From NCBI GenBank assembly GCA_018780435.1, contig JADMJS010000001.1:1-57605 (forward strand): 57,605 bases of DNA, given 5' to 3'. The translations under genes and the position numbers were made by a program. This DNA is from Myxococcales bacterium (GTDB lineage Bacteria > Myxococcota_A > UBA9042 > GCA-2863065). This document shows positions 36,055 through 44,415 of the stretch, piece after piece. The notes under the pieces were generated by a model. That model saw nothing but the letters and a program-made list of their open reading frames with translations. It did not search any database and had not been told where the DNA came from. How positions within the stretch are numbered: position 1 is the first letter of the stretch; the number at the start of each line of letters is the position of its first letter.

Positions 36055-37031
36055 CCGAGGGCCTCCGTTTGGTGCGGGCCGCCGGGCCAAAACACGCGGA
36101 TGGGGCGCGTGTTGCTCTGGGTGGCCGTGGCGACGTCGGCGAGGTGAGTCGCACAGGACGCGCTCAGGACGACGAGCACGTCGATGCCGCGGTCCCGTGC
36201 GTTCTGGAGGACGCGCTCCGCCATGGCGCGGGCGGCGGCTGGCTCTTGAGTGTGGAAGGGCTCGGCGGCACCGCAGCAGGTGCCGGTCTCGTCCCAGCGG
36301 AGGAGGGCGGGCGCGTAGCCGAGCCAGCTCTCGAGAGAGGCCACATAGCTGCCGTGAGACGCCGTTCGGGCCATGGCGAGGCGAGCCGTGGCCGTACACG
36401 GGGGCAGGTAGCCGACGACGCCAGCGGGGATGGGCGGGGATGACGACATCGCGTCGAGCGAGGTCAGGACGAGCGAGGCGTTCACTGCGGCGTCGATCAT
36501 TGGGTACAGGTCACGGACGCAGACGAGGTCGGCGTGGTCGTCAAAGAGCAGCCGTGAACGACCCTGCCAGCGGCTGGCGGCGGCGCGCGCGATCGAGGTG
36601 AAGGCCACCATGTCGCCGCTGAGCCAGAGCGGGATGCCGCTCGCGCCGGCTGGGATGGGGGCACCTACGGCCTCGGCCGGGATGGCAGGCGTACGGCTCT
36701 GCGCGTCGGGGCCGAGCCGTCGATGAAGGAGGTCGCGGGCACGTTGGAGGGTCGCGGCGACGGGGACGTGGTGGATGCACGCTTCGGTGCAGGCGCCGCA
36801 TGCCGTGCAGGCGCCGAGCGCCCGACGGACGTCCGGGCTCGCGGCACAGTCACCCGTCGCGACCCAACGAGTCAGGGTCATGAGCGCCCAGGGCGCTTCG
36901 GTGGTGCGTCCTGTCGCGGTGGTGACGGGGCATGCGTGGAGGCAGAGGTTTGGACAGTAGGCACAGGCGTCCGTGGCGGCCTCGATGCTGGGCGCGTCCT
37001 TGCCGAAAGGGGAGTCGAGGCGCCGGCTCAT
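36051..37031 (-). CDS. GlcF-like 4Fe-4S oxidoreductase subunit
   Basis: A 326-residue protein. Two ferredoxin-type cluster motifs sit near the N-terminus: CAYCPNLCLHACP (about residues 23-35) and CTACGACTEACIHHVP (about 74-89). A CCG-type motif (GTCCGAAEPF, about 251-260) and a GYLPPC segment follow. This layout matches GlcF/LldE-like subunits that pass electrons from a flavoprotein dehydrogenase to quinone. It is shorter than GlcF (about 400 residues), and its second CCG domain is reduced. The gene overlaps both neighbours by 4 bp, with the two FAD-type genes directly upstream, so they probably form one complex. Confidence 0.8.
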   Translation of the reverse strand: MSRRLDSPFGKDAPSIEAATDACAYCPNLCLHACPVTTATGRTTEAPWALMTLTRWVATGDCAASPDVRRALGACTACGACTEACIHHVPVAATLQRARDLLHRRLGPDAQSRTPAIPAEAVGAPIPAGASGIPLWLSGDMVAFTSIARAAASRWQGRSRLLFDDHADLVCVRDLYPMIDAAVNASLVLTSLDAMSSSPPIPAGVVGYLPPCTATARLAMARTASHGSYVASLESWLGYAPALLRWDETGTCCGAAEPFHTQEPAAARAMAERVLQNARDRGIDVLVVLSASCATHLADVATATQSNTRPIRVFWPGGPHQTEALG

Positions 37032-38104
37032 GGCTCACCTCCAAATGCGTCGCTCGCGTAGGCGAACGTGCCGCGCAAATCGAGGCGCGCGGCGATGGCG
37101 TCGAGGTCGCTTGAGGCGCCGATCTCCGTTGCACCGCGGGCGAAGCCGCCGTGGCGGTCGAAGGGAGCGACGGCCGTGAGAGCCAAATTGGGGGTGGCAC
37201 CGAAGGAGGTGCGTAGAAGGGACCAGCCGGCTCGGGCGCCGGTGGCGGGCGGGAGTGAGGGTGGCGCCGCGGGGATGAAGCCCGCGGCGGGGTCCCCCGG
37301 GGCGACGGCCAGATAGAGGGTGGCGCGGTCACCCGTGCCGCGGACCAGCGCGATGCCGCGGTCTCGCGTGGCGGCCAGCAGCCGTTGCCGGGCGATGTCG
37401 AGGAGGTCCATGGCGACGCCGTCGCAGGAAAGCCAGAGCACCGGTTGCCGCTCCCGTACGCGGAGGGTGACTCGCGTGATGAAGCCGAAGCGGTGGCGCC
37501 GGCCGAGGAAGAAGACCTCGGGTGACGGTCCCGACGCGCGGCGGGGGGCTAGTGGGGTGTGGAAGACGGCGCCGTCGGGGAGGACCGCTTCGAGGCCCGC
37601 CACGAGGGGGCCCGCTTCGCCCCACGCGACCGCACGACCGATCGGGACGTTCGGGTCCGAGAACCAGAGGGGAGGGAGCTCGAGGCCGTGGCTCTCGAGG
37701 ATGGTGTCGAGCGCCGAGGGTGAGACGCCGTAGTCGACGGTGACGAGCTGGCTTTGGGGATCGACCCCTTCGTGTCGGCCGCCGCTCCGAGGGCGACCGT
37801 CGCGGTGGTCCGCGACGCCGGCGAAGGCCGTGAGGTCGACGGAGAGGAGCCCCGTGCGGGGCGGGCCCGCGGTGACCTTGCCGCCGAACTCGTCGGCGGT
37901 CGCGATGAAGGTCGAGAGCTCATCGACGGACCGCGGGACGAAACGTCGTCCAGCGCCGGCCCGGCCGCTGCCGAGCCGACTGTCGAGCGCCTGCTCGAGG
38001 GTGTCGAGGATGGGTTGGTCTTCCGTATAATCGCGGGCTTCGGGCTCGAGTGAGCGCTCTGGTCGCGCGGACGGGGGACCGGATTTCGGTGTGCGGGCGC
38101 TCAT
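37028..38104 (-). CDS. Divergent FAD-binding (GlcE-like) protein
   Basis: A 358-residue protein overlapping its upstream neighbour by ATGA. The general layout (RRFVPRSVDELSTFIATADEFGGKV, then LVTVDYGVSPSALDTILESHGLELP, then GWGEAGPL-like and VLPDGAVF segments) follows PCMH-type FAD-binding oxidases such as GlcE. The phosphate-binding loop that normally reads GGGT/GxGN is replaced by AGPPRTGLLSVDL, so FAD binding may be weak or lost. It may be a structural partner of the adjacent GlcD-like and GlcF-like proteins. The assignment rests partly on context. Confidence 0.6.
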   Translation of the reverse strand: MSARTPKSGPPSARPERSLEPEARDYTEDQPILDTLEQALDSRLGSGRAGAGRRFVPRSVDELSTFIATADEFGGKVTAGPPRTGLLSVDLTAFAGVADHRDGRPRSGGRHEGVDPQSQLVTVDYGVSPSALDTILESHGLELPPLWFSDPNVPIGRAVAWGEAGPLVAGLEAVLPDGAVFHTPLAPRRASGPSPEVFFLGRRHRFGFITRVTLRVRERQPVLWLSCDGVAMDLLDIARQRLLAATRDRGIALVRGTGDRATLYLAVAPGDPAAGFIPAAPPSLPPATGARAGWSLLRTSFGATPNLALTAVAPFDRHGGFARGATEIGASSDLDAIAARLDLRGTFAYASDAFGGEP

Positions 38105-39705
38105 TGAGTCACCGCCCTATCGGGGAGTACTTTGCCCGGGTTCATGAGTCCGAAGGGGTCAATGGCGTCTTTGGCGGCGTAGAGGAGGCGGAGGCCGGCG
38201 CCGTGTTCGCGGGCCATGTGGTCGCGCTTGGCGAGGCCGATGCCGTGGTGGTGGGCGATGGAACCGCCTTCCCGAATGACCGCGGTGAGCGCGTCTTCGA
38301 TGACGCGGTCATAGTGGCGTTCGAGGGCCTTCGGATCCCGGCGATGCGCGGCGAACGTGAAGTAGATGGAGCAGCCTTCGCGGTAGGCATGGCTCATGTG
38401 CGCCATGATCAGCGCATGGGGGGCGAGCGCGTTACGGACGGCGTGGTAGACCGGGAGCAGTCGCGACCAGGTACAGCCGACTTCGAGCGTGTCGACAAAG
38501 GCCCCGGCGGCGTAGAGCGCGGACTGCTTGAAGGAGACGGCATAGCGCTTCTCGAGCCACTGCCGGCCGGGCCCTTCGCCGCCATCCACGCCGCCGGCGT
38601 CTTCGAGGAGGCGCCACGCGGCTGGGGCGTCACGGTCGACGACAGCGGTGGCGCCTTCGAAGCCGACGATCAGCAGGCATTCGGCGGCGACGGTGTTCGC
38701 GAGCCGGTTGAGGAGCGACGGGTTGCCTAGGGCGAGCGCGATCCCGGCCTTCTTGGCGCCGCGACCGAGGGCCGAGTCGAGGAGGCCGTGGAGGAAGGAG
38801 GGGCTCTCGGAGTCGTCTTTGACGACCGTCGCGGGGTCCTTGGAGCGGTGGAGGACCGTGTCGACAGGATCGTAGAGGCGGACGAGGCACGGCTCCTTCC
38901 CGGATTGCATCAGGAGCCGGATGCCGCGGACGGCGTCGTCGAGCGTGCGAAAGCGGAAGCCGCGGAAGACCTGCGTCTCGGGGGCAGGGTGGACCCGCAG
39001 CGTCGCGGAGACGATGGTGCCGAGGGTGCCTTCGGAGCCGACGTAGAGGGCGGTGAGGTCGTCCGGCTGCGACTCGTGGGTCTCCACGATGCGACCACTC
39101 GGGAGCGCGACCCGGACGCCGACGACCATGTCTTCGATCTTGCCGTATTTGGAGGAGAATTGACCGGCGGAGCGGGCCGCTACCCACCCGCCGACGGTCG
39201 AGCACAAGATCGACGATGGGAAGTGGCCGAGTGTGTAGCCCCGTTCGGCGAGGGTCTCTTCGAGATGCATGCCGATGACGCCGGCGTCGACGGTCACGGT
39301 CATGTCGAGGGGATCGACCTGGCCGATGTTTCGCAGTCGGCGCACGTCCATGATGACGCCGCCTCGAATGGGCACCGTGCCGCCGCAGACGCCGCTGCCG
39401 GCGCCGTAGGGGATGACGGGGACGCTCCGCTCGGCGGCGGCGGCGCAGATCGCCAAGACTTCGGCTTCGGAGCCGGGTTGAACGACCGCGTCGGGCGCAT
39501 ATCGCGCCGGTTCGCCCTGCATCTTCCAAAGCTGGTTCTTGGGCCAGAGGTCAGCGGCGTAGGCGTAACGCTCAGGGGTGCCGCGGCGCATGGCGCCGGG
39601 TCCGACGATGGCTTCGAGTGCTGCGGGCAGCGGAGAGCGGGCAGGGGGGGAGTCTCGCACGCCGCGATCTAACCCCGAATCACTACGTCTGTCACTTCTT
39701 CGCAC
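38101..39705 (-). CDS. FAD-linked oxidase, alkyl-DHAP-synthase / GlcD-like
   Basis: A 534-residue protein, first gene of a five-gene operon. GTG 39705 opens the frame; GTG 39660 is an alternative and no ribosome site settles it. The FAD-binding part has PVIPYGAGSGVCGGT and VDAGVIGMHLEE; then PSSILCSTVGGWVAARSAGQFSSKYG and, near the C-terminus, HMSHAYREGCSIYFTF, HHHGIGLAKRDHM and DPFGLMNPGKVL. The STxGGWVA...YG segment and the SHxYxxGxxxYFTF / HHHGIG pair are characteristic of alkyldihydroxyacetonephosphate synthase and closely related flavoproteins, more than of glycolate oxidase. Ether-lipid synthesis is therefore possible, but a glycolate/lactate-type dehydrogenase is not excluded given GlcE/F-like neighbours. 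Confidence 0.78.
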   Translation of the reverse strand: MRRSDRRSDSGLDRGVRDSPPARSPLPAALEAIVGPGAMRRGTPERYAYAADLWPKNQLWKMQGEPARYAPDAVVQPGSEAEVLAICAAAAERSVPVIPYGAGSGVCGGTVPIRGGVIMDVRRLRNIGQVDPLDMTVTVDAGVIGMHLEETLAERGYTLGHFPSSILCSTVGGWVAARSAGQFSSKYGKIEDMVVGVRVALPSGRIVETHESQPDDLTALYVGSEGTLGTIVSATLRVHPAPETQVFRGFRFRTLDDAVRGIRLLMQSGKEPCLVRLYDPVDTVLHRSKDPATVVKDDSESPSFLHGLLDSALGRGAKKAGIALALGNPSLLNRLANTVAAECLLIVGFEGATAVVDRDAPAAWRLLEDAGGVDGGEGPGRQWLEKRYAVSFKQSALYAAGAFVDTLEVGCTWSRLLPVYHAVRNALAPHALIMAHMSHAYREGCSIYFTFAAHRRDPKALERHYDRVIEDALTAVIREGGSIAHHHGIGLAKRDHMAREHGAGLRLLYAAKDAIDPFGLMNPGKVLPDRAVTQ

Positions 39706-39778
39706 TTCAATGCGGACGCGTTACAACGTGAGCGTGACCGCCTGCACCCAGTTCTGGCCGCTTTGGAGGAGCCCTACG

Positions 39779-40882
39779 ATGGTTCCCCTACTCGCGTTGC
39801 TGCTCCTGGTCACGGGCGCTCGGACGGGGATGGCCGATCGCGTCGAGGGCTGGCGTGCGGGCTCCACGGACGTAGCCCCTGGTCGGGTCGGTGCCCACGA
39901 TGCGCGCGTCGACGACGAAGGGTACTTCGAGCGCTGGATGGTGTTCGTGCGTCTGCCGAGGGGGGGCTTCATCCAAGCGTCCTTCATCTTGACGCACCTC
40001 GGACCGGGCAGTCGGCACGCGGCGATCGACGTCATTCGCGTCGCGCCGCCCATCGGGAGCCCGCCCGGGACCGCGGCGGCGTTTTACCGGTGTGCGGCGA
40101 AGCAGGAGTCGGCCAAGACGAGCTCCGAACGGCTCGAGCTGGCGTTCGGTGACTCCCAGACGCTGCGTGTGGACGGGAACACGCTTCGGCTCCGGACCGA
40201 CGCGTGGGGCTACGCGCTCGAGCTCGACATCGACCTCGCGAAAGCGGGCGCGGGCTTTCGGCCGGGGGAGCAGCCGCTGATCTACCCGAATGGTGGGACG
40301 GTCGACCTGTGGCTGCCGGTCACGTCGGCGAGGGTGACGGGTCGCGAGCGGCTCGGGGACAGCGGTTGGGCGCCCGTCTCCGGCGAGGGCTACGTGGAGT
40401 GGGGCCTCTCGAACAAGCTCCCGCAGACGTTGGCGCAATCGATGATTCGTTTTCAGGGACTGTCAGGGGACGTCGCGGTCGCGGCCTTTGAGCTCCGGGC
40501 CCCCAAGGTCTTCGAGTCGACGTCGCACACGTGGCTGGTCGTCACCGAAGGCAAGCGGACGGTCGCGTGGACGCCCGACGCGCAGTCGAAGGTGGCCTCG
40601 TCACGTAAGGACGCGTCCAAGCCCACGAGGCGCACGCCGACGCGATATGCGCTGCGCGGCGAGACCGCGGCGGGAGCGATCTCGTTGGAGGTGAGGAGCA
40701 CGGGGCTTCTTCTCCGGGAGGACGTGCTGGCACCGGTGCCACCGTTCATCCGGGCCTTCGTCGAGGCCTTCGTGCAGCCGGTGAACGACTTCGACGGGGC
40801 CCGGTTCGAGCTGCGCCTTCCGGACGGCCGCACCTTGAAGGGCCACGGCACGTCGGTGTTCAGCACGATCTACGACCCCTGA
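39779..40882 (+). CDS. Secreted protein, possibly lipocalin-like; function unknown
   Basis: The start is ATG 39779 with GGAGGA 9-14 bp upstream. A signal peptide (MVPLLALLLLVTGARTGMA) is followed by a beta-rich body, giving 367 residues in all. The pattern of long strands (RWMVFVRLPRGGFIQASFILTHLG, LELAFGDSQTLRVDGN, ALELDIDL, GEGYVEWG, HTWLVVTEG) recalls the double lipocalin fold of AttH/CrtC/Svf1-type proteins, but I cannot confirm it. It is divergent from the alkyl-DHAP-synthase-like operon with only 73 bp between, so co-regulation is possible. Confidence 0.65.
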   Translation: MVPLLALLLLVTGARTGMADRVEGWRAGSTDVAPGRVGAHDARVDDEGYFERWMVFVRLPRGGFIQASFILTHLGPGSRHAAIDVIRVAPPIGSPPGTAAAFYRCAAKQESAKTSSERLELAFGDSQTLRVDGNTLRLRTDAWGYALELDIDLAKAGAGFRPGEQPLIYPNGGTVDLWLPVTSARVTGRERLGDSGWAPVSGEGYVEWGLSNKLPQTLAQSMIRFQGLSGDVAVAAFELRAPKVFESTSHTWLVVTEGKRTVAWTPDAQSKVASSRKDASKPTRRTPTRYALRGETAAGAISLEVRSTGLLLREDVLAPVPPFIRAFVEAFVQPVNDFDGARFELRLPDGRTLKGHGTSVFSTIYDP

Positions 40883-40901
40883 GCCGAGGAGATGCGCGAC
40901 T

Positions 40902-40919
40902 GAATTGCTTCCGCAATTC
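40902..40919. promoter_or_regulatory. Inverted repeat, candidate Zur-like operator of the zinc operon
   Basis: GAATTGC-TTCC-GCAATTC is a perfect 7-bp inverted repeat with a 4-bp centre, 38 bp upstream of the first gene of the zinc-uptake operon, in an AT-rich patch. The size and symmetry suit a dimeric Fur-family regulator. No T-tract follows, which argues against a terminator of the preceding gene. The regulator is not identified. Confidence 0.45.
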
Positions 40920-40956
40920 GATTGCGTTTGACCGTCTGGAGCGGTAGGGTCGGCGC

Positions 40957-41794
40957 GTGGAGTGTCGGTCGACTACGTCTGTTTCGGTTCTGGGGGGCGC
41001 GCTGGCCCTGCTAAGCGCCTCGTGCGCCTTCGAACCGGGCGAGCCGATAGGGCGGCTCGCGCCGTCGCTGACAGTTGTTCTCGACCTGGGCGACGGGCGC
41101 GTCGCGGACGGGCGTTGGCTCACGTCGAATGACTATGCGATCGCGCTCACGGCTATCGACGTGACGCTCACGTCCTTCGCAGTCGGCCTGTCGAGCGGCG
41201 AGTCGCCCTCGTCCGTCGACTTCGATCCGAACGACCCACCGCCTGGGTACGGGCTCTGTCATGGCGGCCACTGTCACGCCGACGATGGTCGCCTCGTCGC
41301 CTACGAGGACATCGAGGCCGAGCTCGCGCGGGGCGGGCTGGACGCGGAGCGCGTGGTGACGCTCCCCGCGCTCGGAGTCGCGGCCCTCTCGGAGCTGAGC
41401 GCCGACCCTATCGCGGTCGAGCTCGGCGCGTGTCCCGAACGGTGTGCGGTGCCCGCGTCGCGGCTCGTGTCGGCGACCGTCGGGCTCGACCAGGTCCGAA
41501 TCGTAGCCAAGATCTTCGACCGCCGAGTTGGGGCCGGGGCGAGACTTCCGGCCGAGGGGCTCTCCTTCGCGATGGACGTCGACGTCGAGGCGAGCGTGAG
41601 CGCGCCGATCGCGGGCAGCTTCGGCCATGACGAGCCACCGGTCGCTTCGGCTCGACGGCGACCTCTTCGATGGCGTCGACTTCGCGGCGTTGTCCGTCGC
41701 GGAGGGCGCCGAAGTATCGACGGCAGCCGCGAGGGAGATGCTGGCCTCCGCCCTCGCGTCGTCCTTGCTGACAGTTGTTGTAACGCAGCCATGA
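40957..41794 (+). pseudogene. His-rich lipoprotein of zinc operon, frameshifted
   Basis: GTG 40957 begins a lipoprotein signal ending LLSASCAF. The mature part contains LCHGGHCHADDGRL (residues about 92-105), a likely metal-binding motif, then an acidic helix. From about 41625 the reading frame degenerates into Arg-rich sequence. The +1 frame from about 41621 instead reads MTSHRSLRLDGDLFDGVDF and AAAREMLASALASSLLTVVV, with normal codon use, and stops at TGA 41794. A single indel near 41600-41630 therefore splits one gene of about 279 codons. The open zero frame running to 41994 through the tandem repeat is an artefact. This may be a genuine mutation or an assembly error. The neighbours (porin, ZnuA) indicate a zinc role. 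Confidence 0.7.
41067..41076 (+). repeat. Decamer GCTGACAGTT, copy in the His-rich lipoprotein gene
   Basis: Exact copy inside the signal/linker region, read CTG-ACA-GTT (Leu-Thr-Val). It extends to a 20-base match with one mismatch to the copy at 51593 (shared tail RTTCTCGACC). Confidence 0.7.
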
Positions 41795-42000
41795 TGGGCT
41801 TTCGATACGGTTCCCCCGCGCTGTCCGTCGCCCAATCCCCCTTGCTGACAGTTGCCGCGATGCCGTCACGCGTCGTCCGCGCCGTCGTTGCTGACAGTTG
41901 TCGTAACGCAGCCATGATGGGCCTTCGATACGATTCCCCCGCGCTGTCCGTCGTCCAATCCCCCTTGCTGACAGTTACCGCGATGCCGTCATGATGGGCT
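41767..42000 (+). repeat. 123-bp tandem duplication carrying four GCTGACAGTT decamers
   Basis: Unit 1 spans 41767-41889 and unit 2 starts at 41890; a partial third copy (ATGATGGGCTT) begins at 41991. Each unit has two exact decamers (41767, 41844; 41890, 41967), the end of the upstream gene (ACGCAGCCATGA), a copy of the porin start (ATGATGGGC) and a shared CCCGCGCTGTCCGTCG segment. The units differ at only a few positions. The duplication therefore repeated a gene junction, separating the lipoprotein stop (41794) from the functional porin start (41991). Confidence 0.85.
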
Positions 42001-43202
42001 TCTCCGCCGGCACTCTCGGGTTCGTCACGGCACTGCTCACGGCGCCCGTCGAACCGCCCGAACCGACGCCTGCGGAGTTCGACGCGATCCAGAAGGCGCT
42101 GCTCGAGGACGCGGGTGATGGGCAAGCGACCGCGGGCCCGGTAGTGCCGCTGTCCGGCGCCGCAGCGTACTTGCCGGACATGGCCTTCATCCTCGACGTC
42201 GCGGGCGCGTGGCATTCGGACGAGCCCGGCTGGACCGGCGGCCATGACCCGTCCACGGTAGGCTTCAATTTTCAGTCGCTTGAGCTGGCGGTCGGGGCGG
42301 CGGCGGATCCTTACCTTCGCTTCGACGCGAACTTCGCGTTCTCACTCTTCGGCGTCGAGGTCGAAGAAGCGTATGGGACCAGCCTTGGAATCCCCGGTGG
42401 CATTCAGGTCCGCGCCGGTCAGTTCTTGTCGCGTTTCGGCCGCGCCAATGCGTCGCATCCTCACGCGTGGCAATTCTCGGCGCAGCCGCTTGTGATTGGG
42501 AAGTTCTTCGGGAGCGAAGGGAACCGCGGGCTCGGCCTCGAGCTTTCCTGGCTCGCGCCCGCGCCGTGGTTCTTGGAGCTGGTGTCGTCGATGCAGATGC
42601 CGGATGGCTACTGTTGCATGCGGTCGTACGGCGGTAGCGCGAGTGGGAAGATCGACGGCGTCCTCGACTTCGTCTACCTCGTTGGGGTCAAGCAGTTCTG
42701 GGACGCGTCCGCGGACACGGGGGTCGGCTTCGGGGTGACTGGGCAGTTCGGTCCGAACCCGACGGGGAGAGAGACCCGGTCGGAGATCTACGGGGTAGAT
42801 TTGCTCGTCCGGCATCGCCCGCGTGGCGACGTCGATCGGACGGCCTTGACCTTCGCACTTGAGGCCTTGTTCCGCACTCGTCAAGTCCCGGACGACGTGC
42901 TGCAGGATGTCGGCGGGTTTGCGTCGCTGGCCTGGGACATCGATCCCGAGTGGTCCATCGGCTCGCGCTACGAGGCCGTATCGGGGCCACTCGGCGATCC
43001 GGCGGTCGTTGATCCCCTCGATCCGGAGTGGAATACCCTCCGGCAACGGGTGACCGTGCAAGGCACGTACTGGCCGTCACACTTCTCTCGGATCCGCTTG
43101 GAAGTGGCATCGGACGTCGCCGGATTTCGGGAAGCGCCAGTGTGGAGCATCGTGCTCGGACTTGAGCTACTCGTGGGCGCCCACGGCGCTCATTCGTTCT
43201 AA
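41991..43202 (+). CDS. Outer-membrane porin-like protein of the zinc operon
   Basis: A 403-residue protein from ATG 41991. The N-terminus (MMGFSAGTLGFVTALLTAP) is a weak signal peptide; the two upstream ATGATGGGC copies (41791, 41914) are in a frame that stops at 41994. The body is a series of beta strands with aromatic girdles (YLRFDANFAFSLFGVEVEEAYG, GIQVRAGQFLSRFGRANASHPH, ALTFALEALFRTRQ, WSIGSRYEAVSG) and ends VGAHGAHSF, a terminal Phe. This resembles the 16-18-strand barrels placed next to zinc ABC binding proteins in several Gram-negatives. It probably lets metal or a metal chelate across the outer membrane. ZnuA-like follows 45 bp downstream. Confidence 0.75.
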   Translation: MMGFSAGTLGFVTALLTAPVEPPEPTPAEFDAIQKALLEDAGDGQATAGPVVPLSGAAAYLPDMAFILDVAGAWHSDEPGWTGGHDPSTVGFNFQSLELAVGAAADPYLRFDANFAFSLFGVEVEEAYGTSLGIPGGIQVRAGQFLSRFGRANASHPHAWQFSAQPLVIGKFFGSEGNRGLGLELSWLAPAPWFLELVSSMQMPDGYCCMRSYGGSASGKIDGVLDFVYLVGVKQFWDASADTGVGFGVTGQFGPNPTGRETRSEIYGVDLLVRHRPRGDVDRTALTFALEALFRTRQVPDDVLQDVGGFASLAWDIDPEWSIGSRYEAVSGPLGDPAVVDPLDPEWNTLRQRVTVQGTYWPSHFSRIRLEVASDVAGFREAPVWSIVLGLELLVGAHGAHSF

Positions 43203-43247
43203 TAGCGCCACGGTAGCGCCGACGCACTCATTGCATAGGAGGAGTTC

Positions 43248-44201
43248 GTGAACATGGGCATCGCGGTTCCGTCGTCGCGCTGGGGTCGTGTTGGGCGTCG
43301 GCTCATCGAGTCCCTGCTCCTGATCGGAGCGGTGTTCGGGGCCAGAACGTCAGGCGCCGACGGCGTTCGTGTCGTCGCGACGTTGCCGGACCTCGGCGCC
43401 ATAGCTCGGGAGGTTGTCGGGGATGCGGGTACGGTCACGGTGCTTTCGGTCGCGAGCGAGGATCCGCATTTCGTCGACCCCCGTCCGACGCTGCTCGTGC
43501 CATTGAGTCGGGCCGACCTCCTCATCGTCAATGGGATGGAGCTCGAGGTCGGTTGGCTCCCGCCCATGCTCGTGAACGCGCGAAACCCAGCGATTCAGCC
43601 GGGTGGCCTAGGCTATTTCGACGCATCGACGGCGGTGGCCCGCCTCGAGGTCCCGAAGGGGCCGGTCGCGCGCTCCGAGGGTGACGTACATGCGCAAGGG
43701 AACCCTCACTTTGCCTATGAGCCCAGGTCGGGCGCGGCGGTCGCGATGGCTCTCGCGGCACGACTCGCGCGTCTCGATCCCGCCCATGCGGCCGGATACG
43801 TGGCGCGCGCCAAGGCGCTCAAGGACGCTCTCCTGGCGTTCGCGACGGACGAGCGGGCCCGTTTCGCAGCCATCGCGCCGTCGCGCCGGACGCTTGTGAG
43901 CTATCACCAGTCGCTCACGTATCTCGAGCACTGGTTGGGCCTGACGCGGGTGGCCACCATCGAGCCGCTGCCGGGCATCCCGCCGAGCCCGAAGCACGTC
44001 GCCACGGTGCTCTCACTCATGAAAGCGAGTCCAGCCGTCGTGGTTCAGGAGGAGTATCGCCCCCGCGCCACGAGCGAGCGCTTGGCTCAGCTCACGTCGA
44101 CGCAGCTCGTCGTCATTCCCGGAGGGGCGCGCGACGGTGAGGCGTATCTTGAACGACTCCGTCGGACCACGGAGGCACTCCACGCGGCGATGGTGAAGTG
44201 A
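43248..44201 (+). CDS. znuA: ZnuA/TroA-like metal ABC transporter substrate-binding protein
   Basis: A 317-residue periplasmic protein from GTG 43248 with AGGAGG 5 nt upstream; ATG 43254 is an alternative. A signal region (RRLIESLLLIGAVFGARTSGA) precedes the cluster A-I binding-protein fold: VVATLPDLGAIAREVVGD, EDPHFVDPRP (His74), GNPHFAYEP (His154), LVSYHQSLTYLEHWLG (His220, His228) and VVVQEEYRP (Glu268/269). These are the usual positions of Zn/Mn ligands. The His-rich loop of classical ZnuA is short here. No permease or ATPase gene lies beside it, so those are presumably elsewhere. Confidence 0.88.
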   Translation: MNMGIAVPSSRWGRVGRRLIESLLLIGAVFGARTSGADGVRVVATLPDLGAIAREVVGDAGTVTVLSVASEDPHFVDPRPTLLVPLSRADLLIVNGMELEVGWLPPMLVNARNPAIQPGGLGYFDASTAVARLEVPKGPVARSEGDVHAQGNPHFAYEPRSGAAVAMALAARLARLDPAHAAGYVARAKALKDALLAFATDERARFAAIAPSRRTLVSYHQSLTYLEHWLGLTRVATIEPLPGIPPSPKHVATVLSLMKASPAVVVQEEYRPRATSERLAQLTSTQLVVIPGGARDGEAYLERLRRTTEALHAAMVK

Positions 44202-44204
44202 GAC

Positions 44205-44217
44205 CGCCTAAAAGGCG
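44205..44217 (+). terminator. Small hairpin after znuA
   Basis: CGCCT-AAA-AGGCG begins 4 bp after the stop at 44201. The stem is only 5 bp with no T-tract, so it is a weak candidate for ending the zinc operon. Confidence 0.3.
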
Positions 44218-44415
44218 TCCACGGGTCGCAGCGTCTGGGCGTCGTGCAACGGACGGGGCCACGCGGCTTTGCCGACGACTCTCACTGGATTCTGGGGCGC
44301 GGTTCCCCGATACTGAGGCTCTCGGGGCGCTGATGCCCGCGAGCGGCCCAGTGCCGTTGCTGGACCGTGAGCGCGCAGCGTGCGCGAAAAGTCGTGTGGT
44401 GTCGGAGGCTTGTTC

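Noticed and set aside
41600..41630. Programmed ribosomal frameshift in the His-rich lipoprotein
   Set aside because: No slippery X-XXY-YYZ heptamer or following stable stem is evident; a plain indel explains the data better.
41791..41994. ATG at 41791 or 41914 as the porin start
   Set aside because: Both are duplicated copies of the true start; their frame ends at TGA 41994 before the porin begins, so only ATG 41991 can initiate it.
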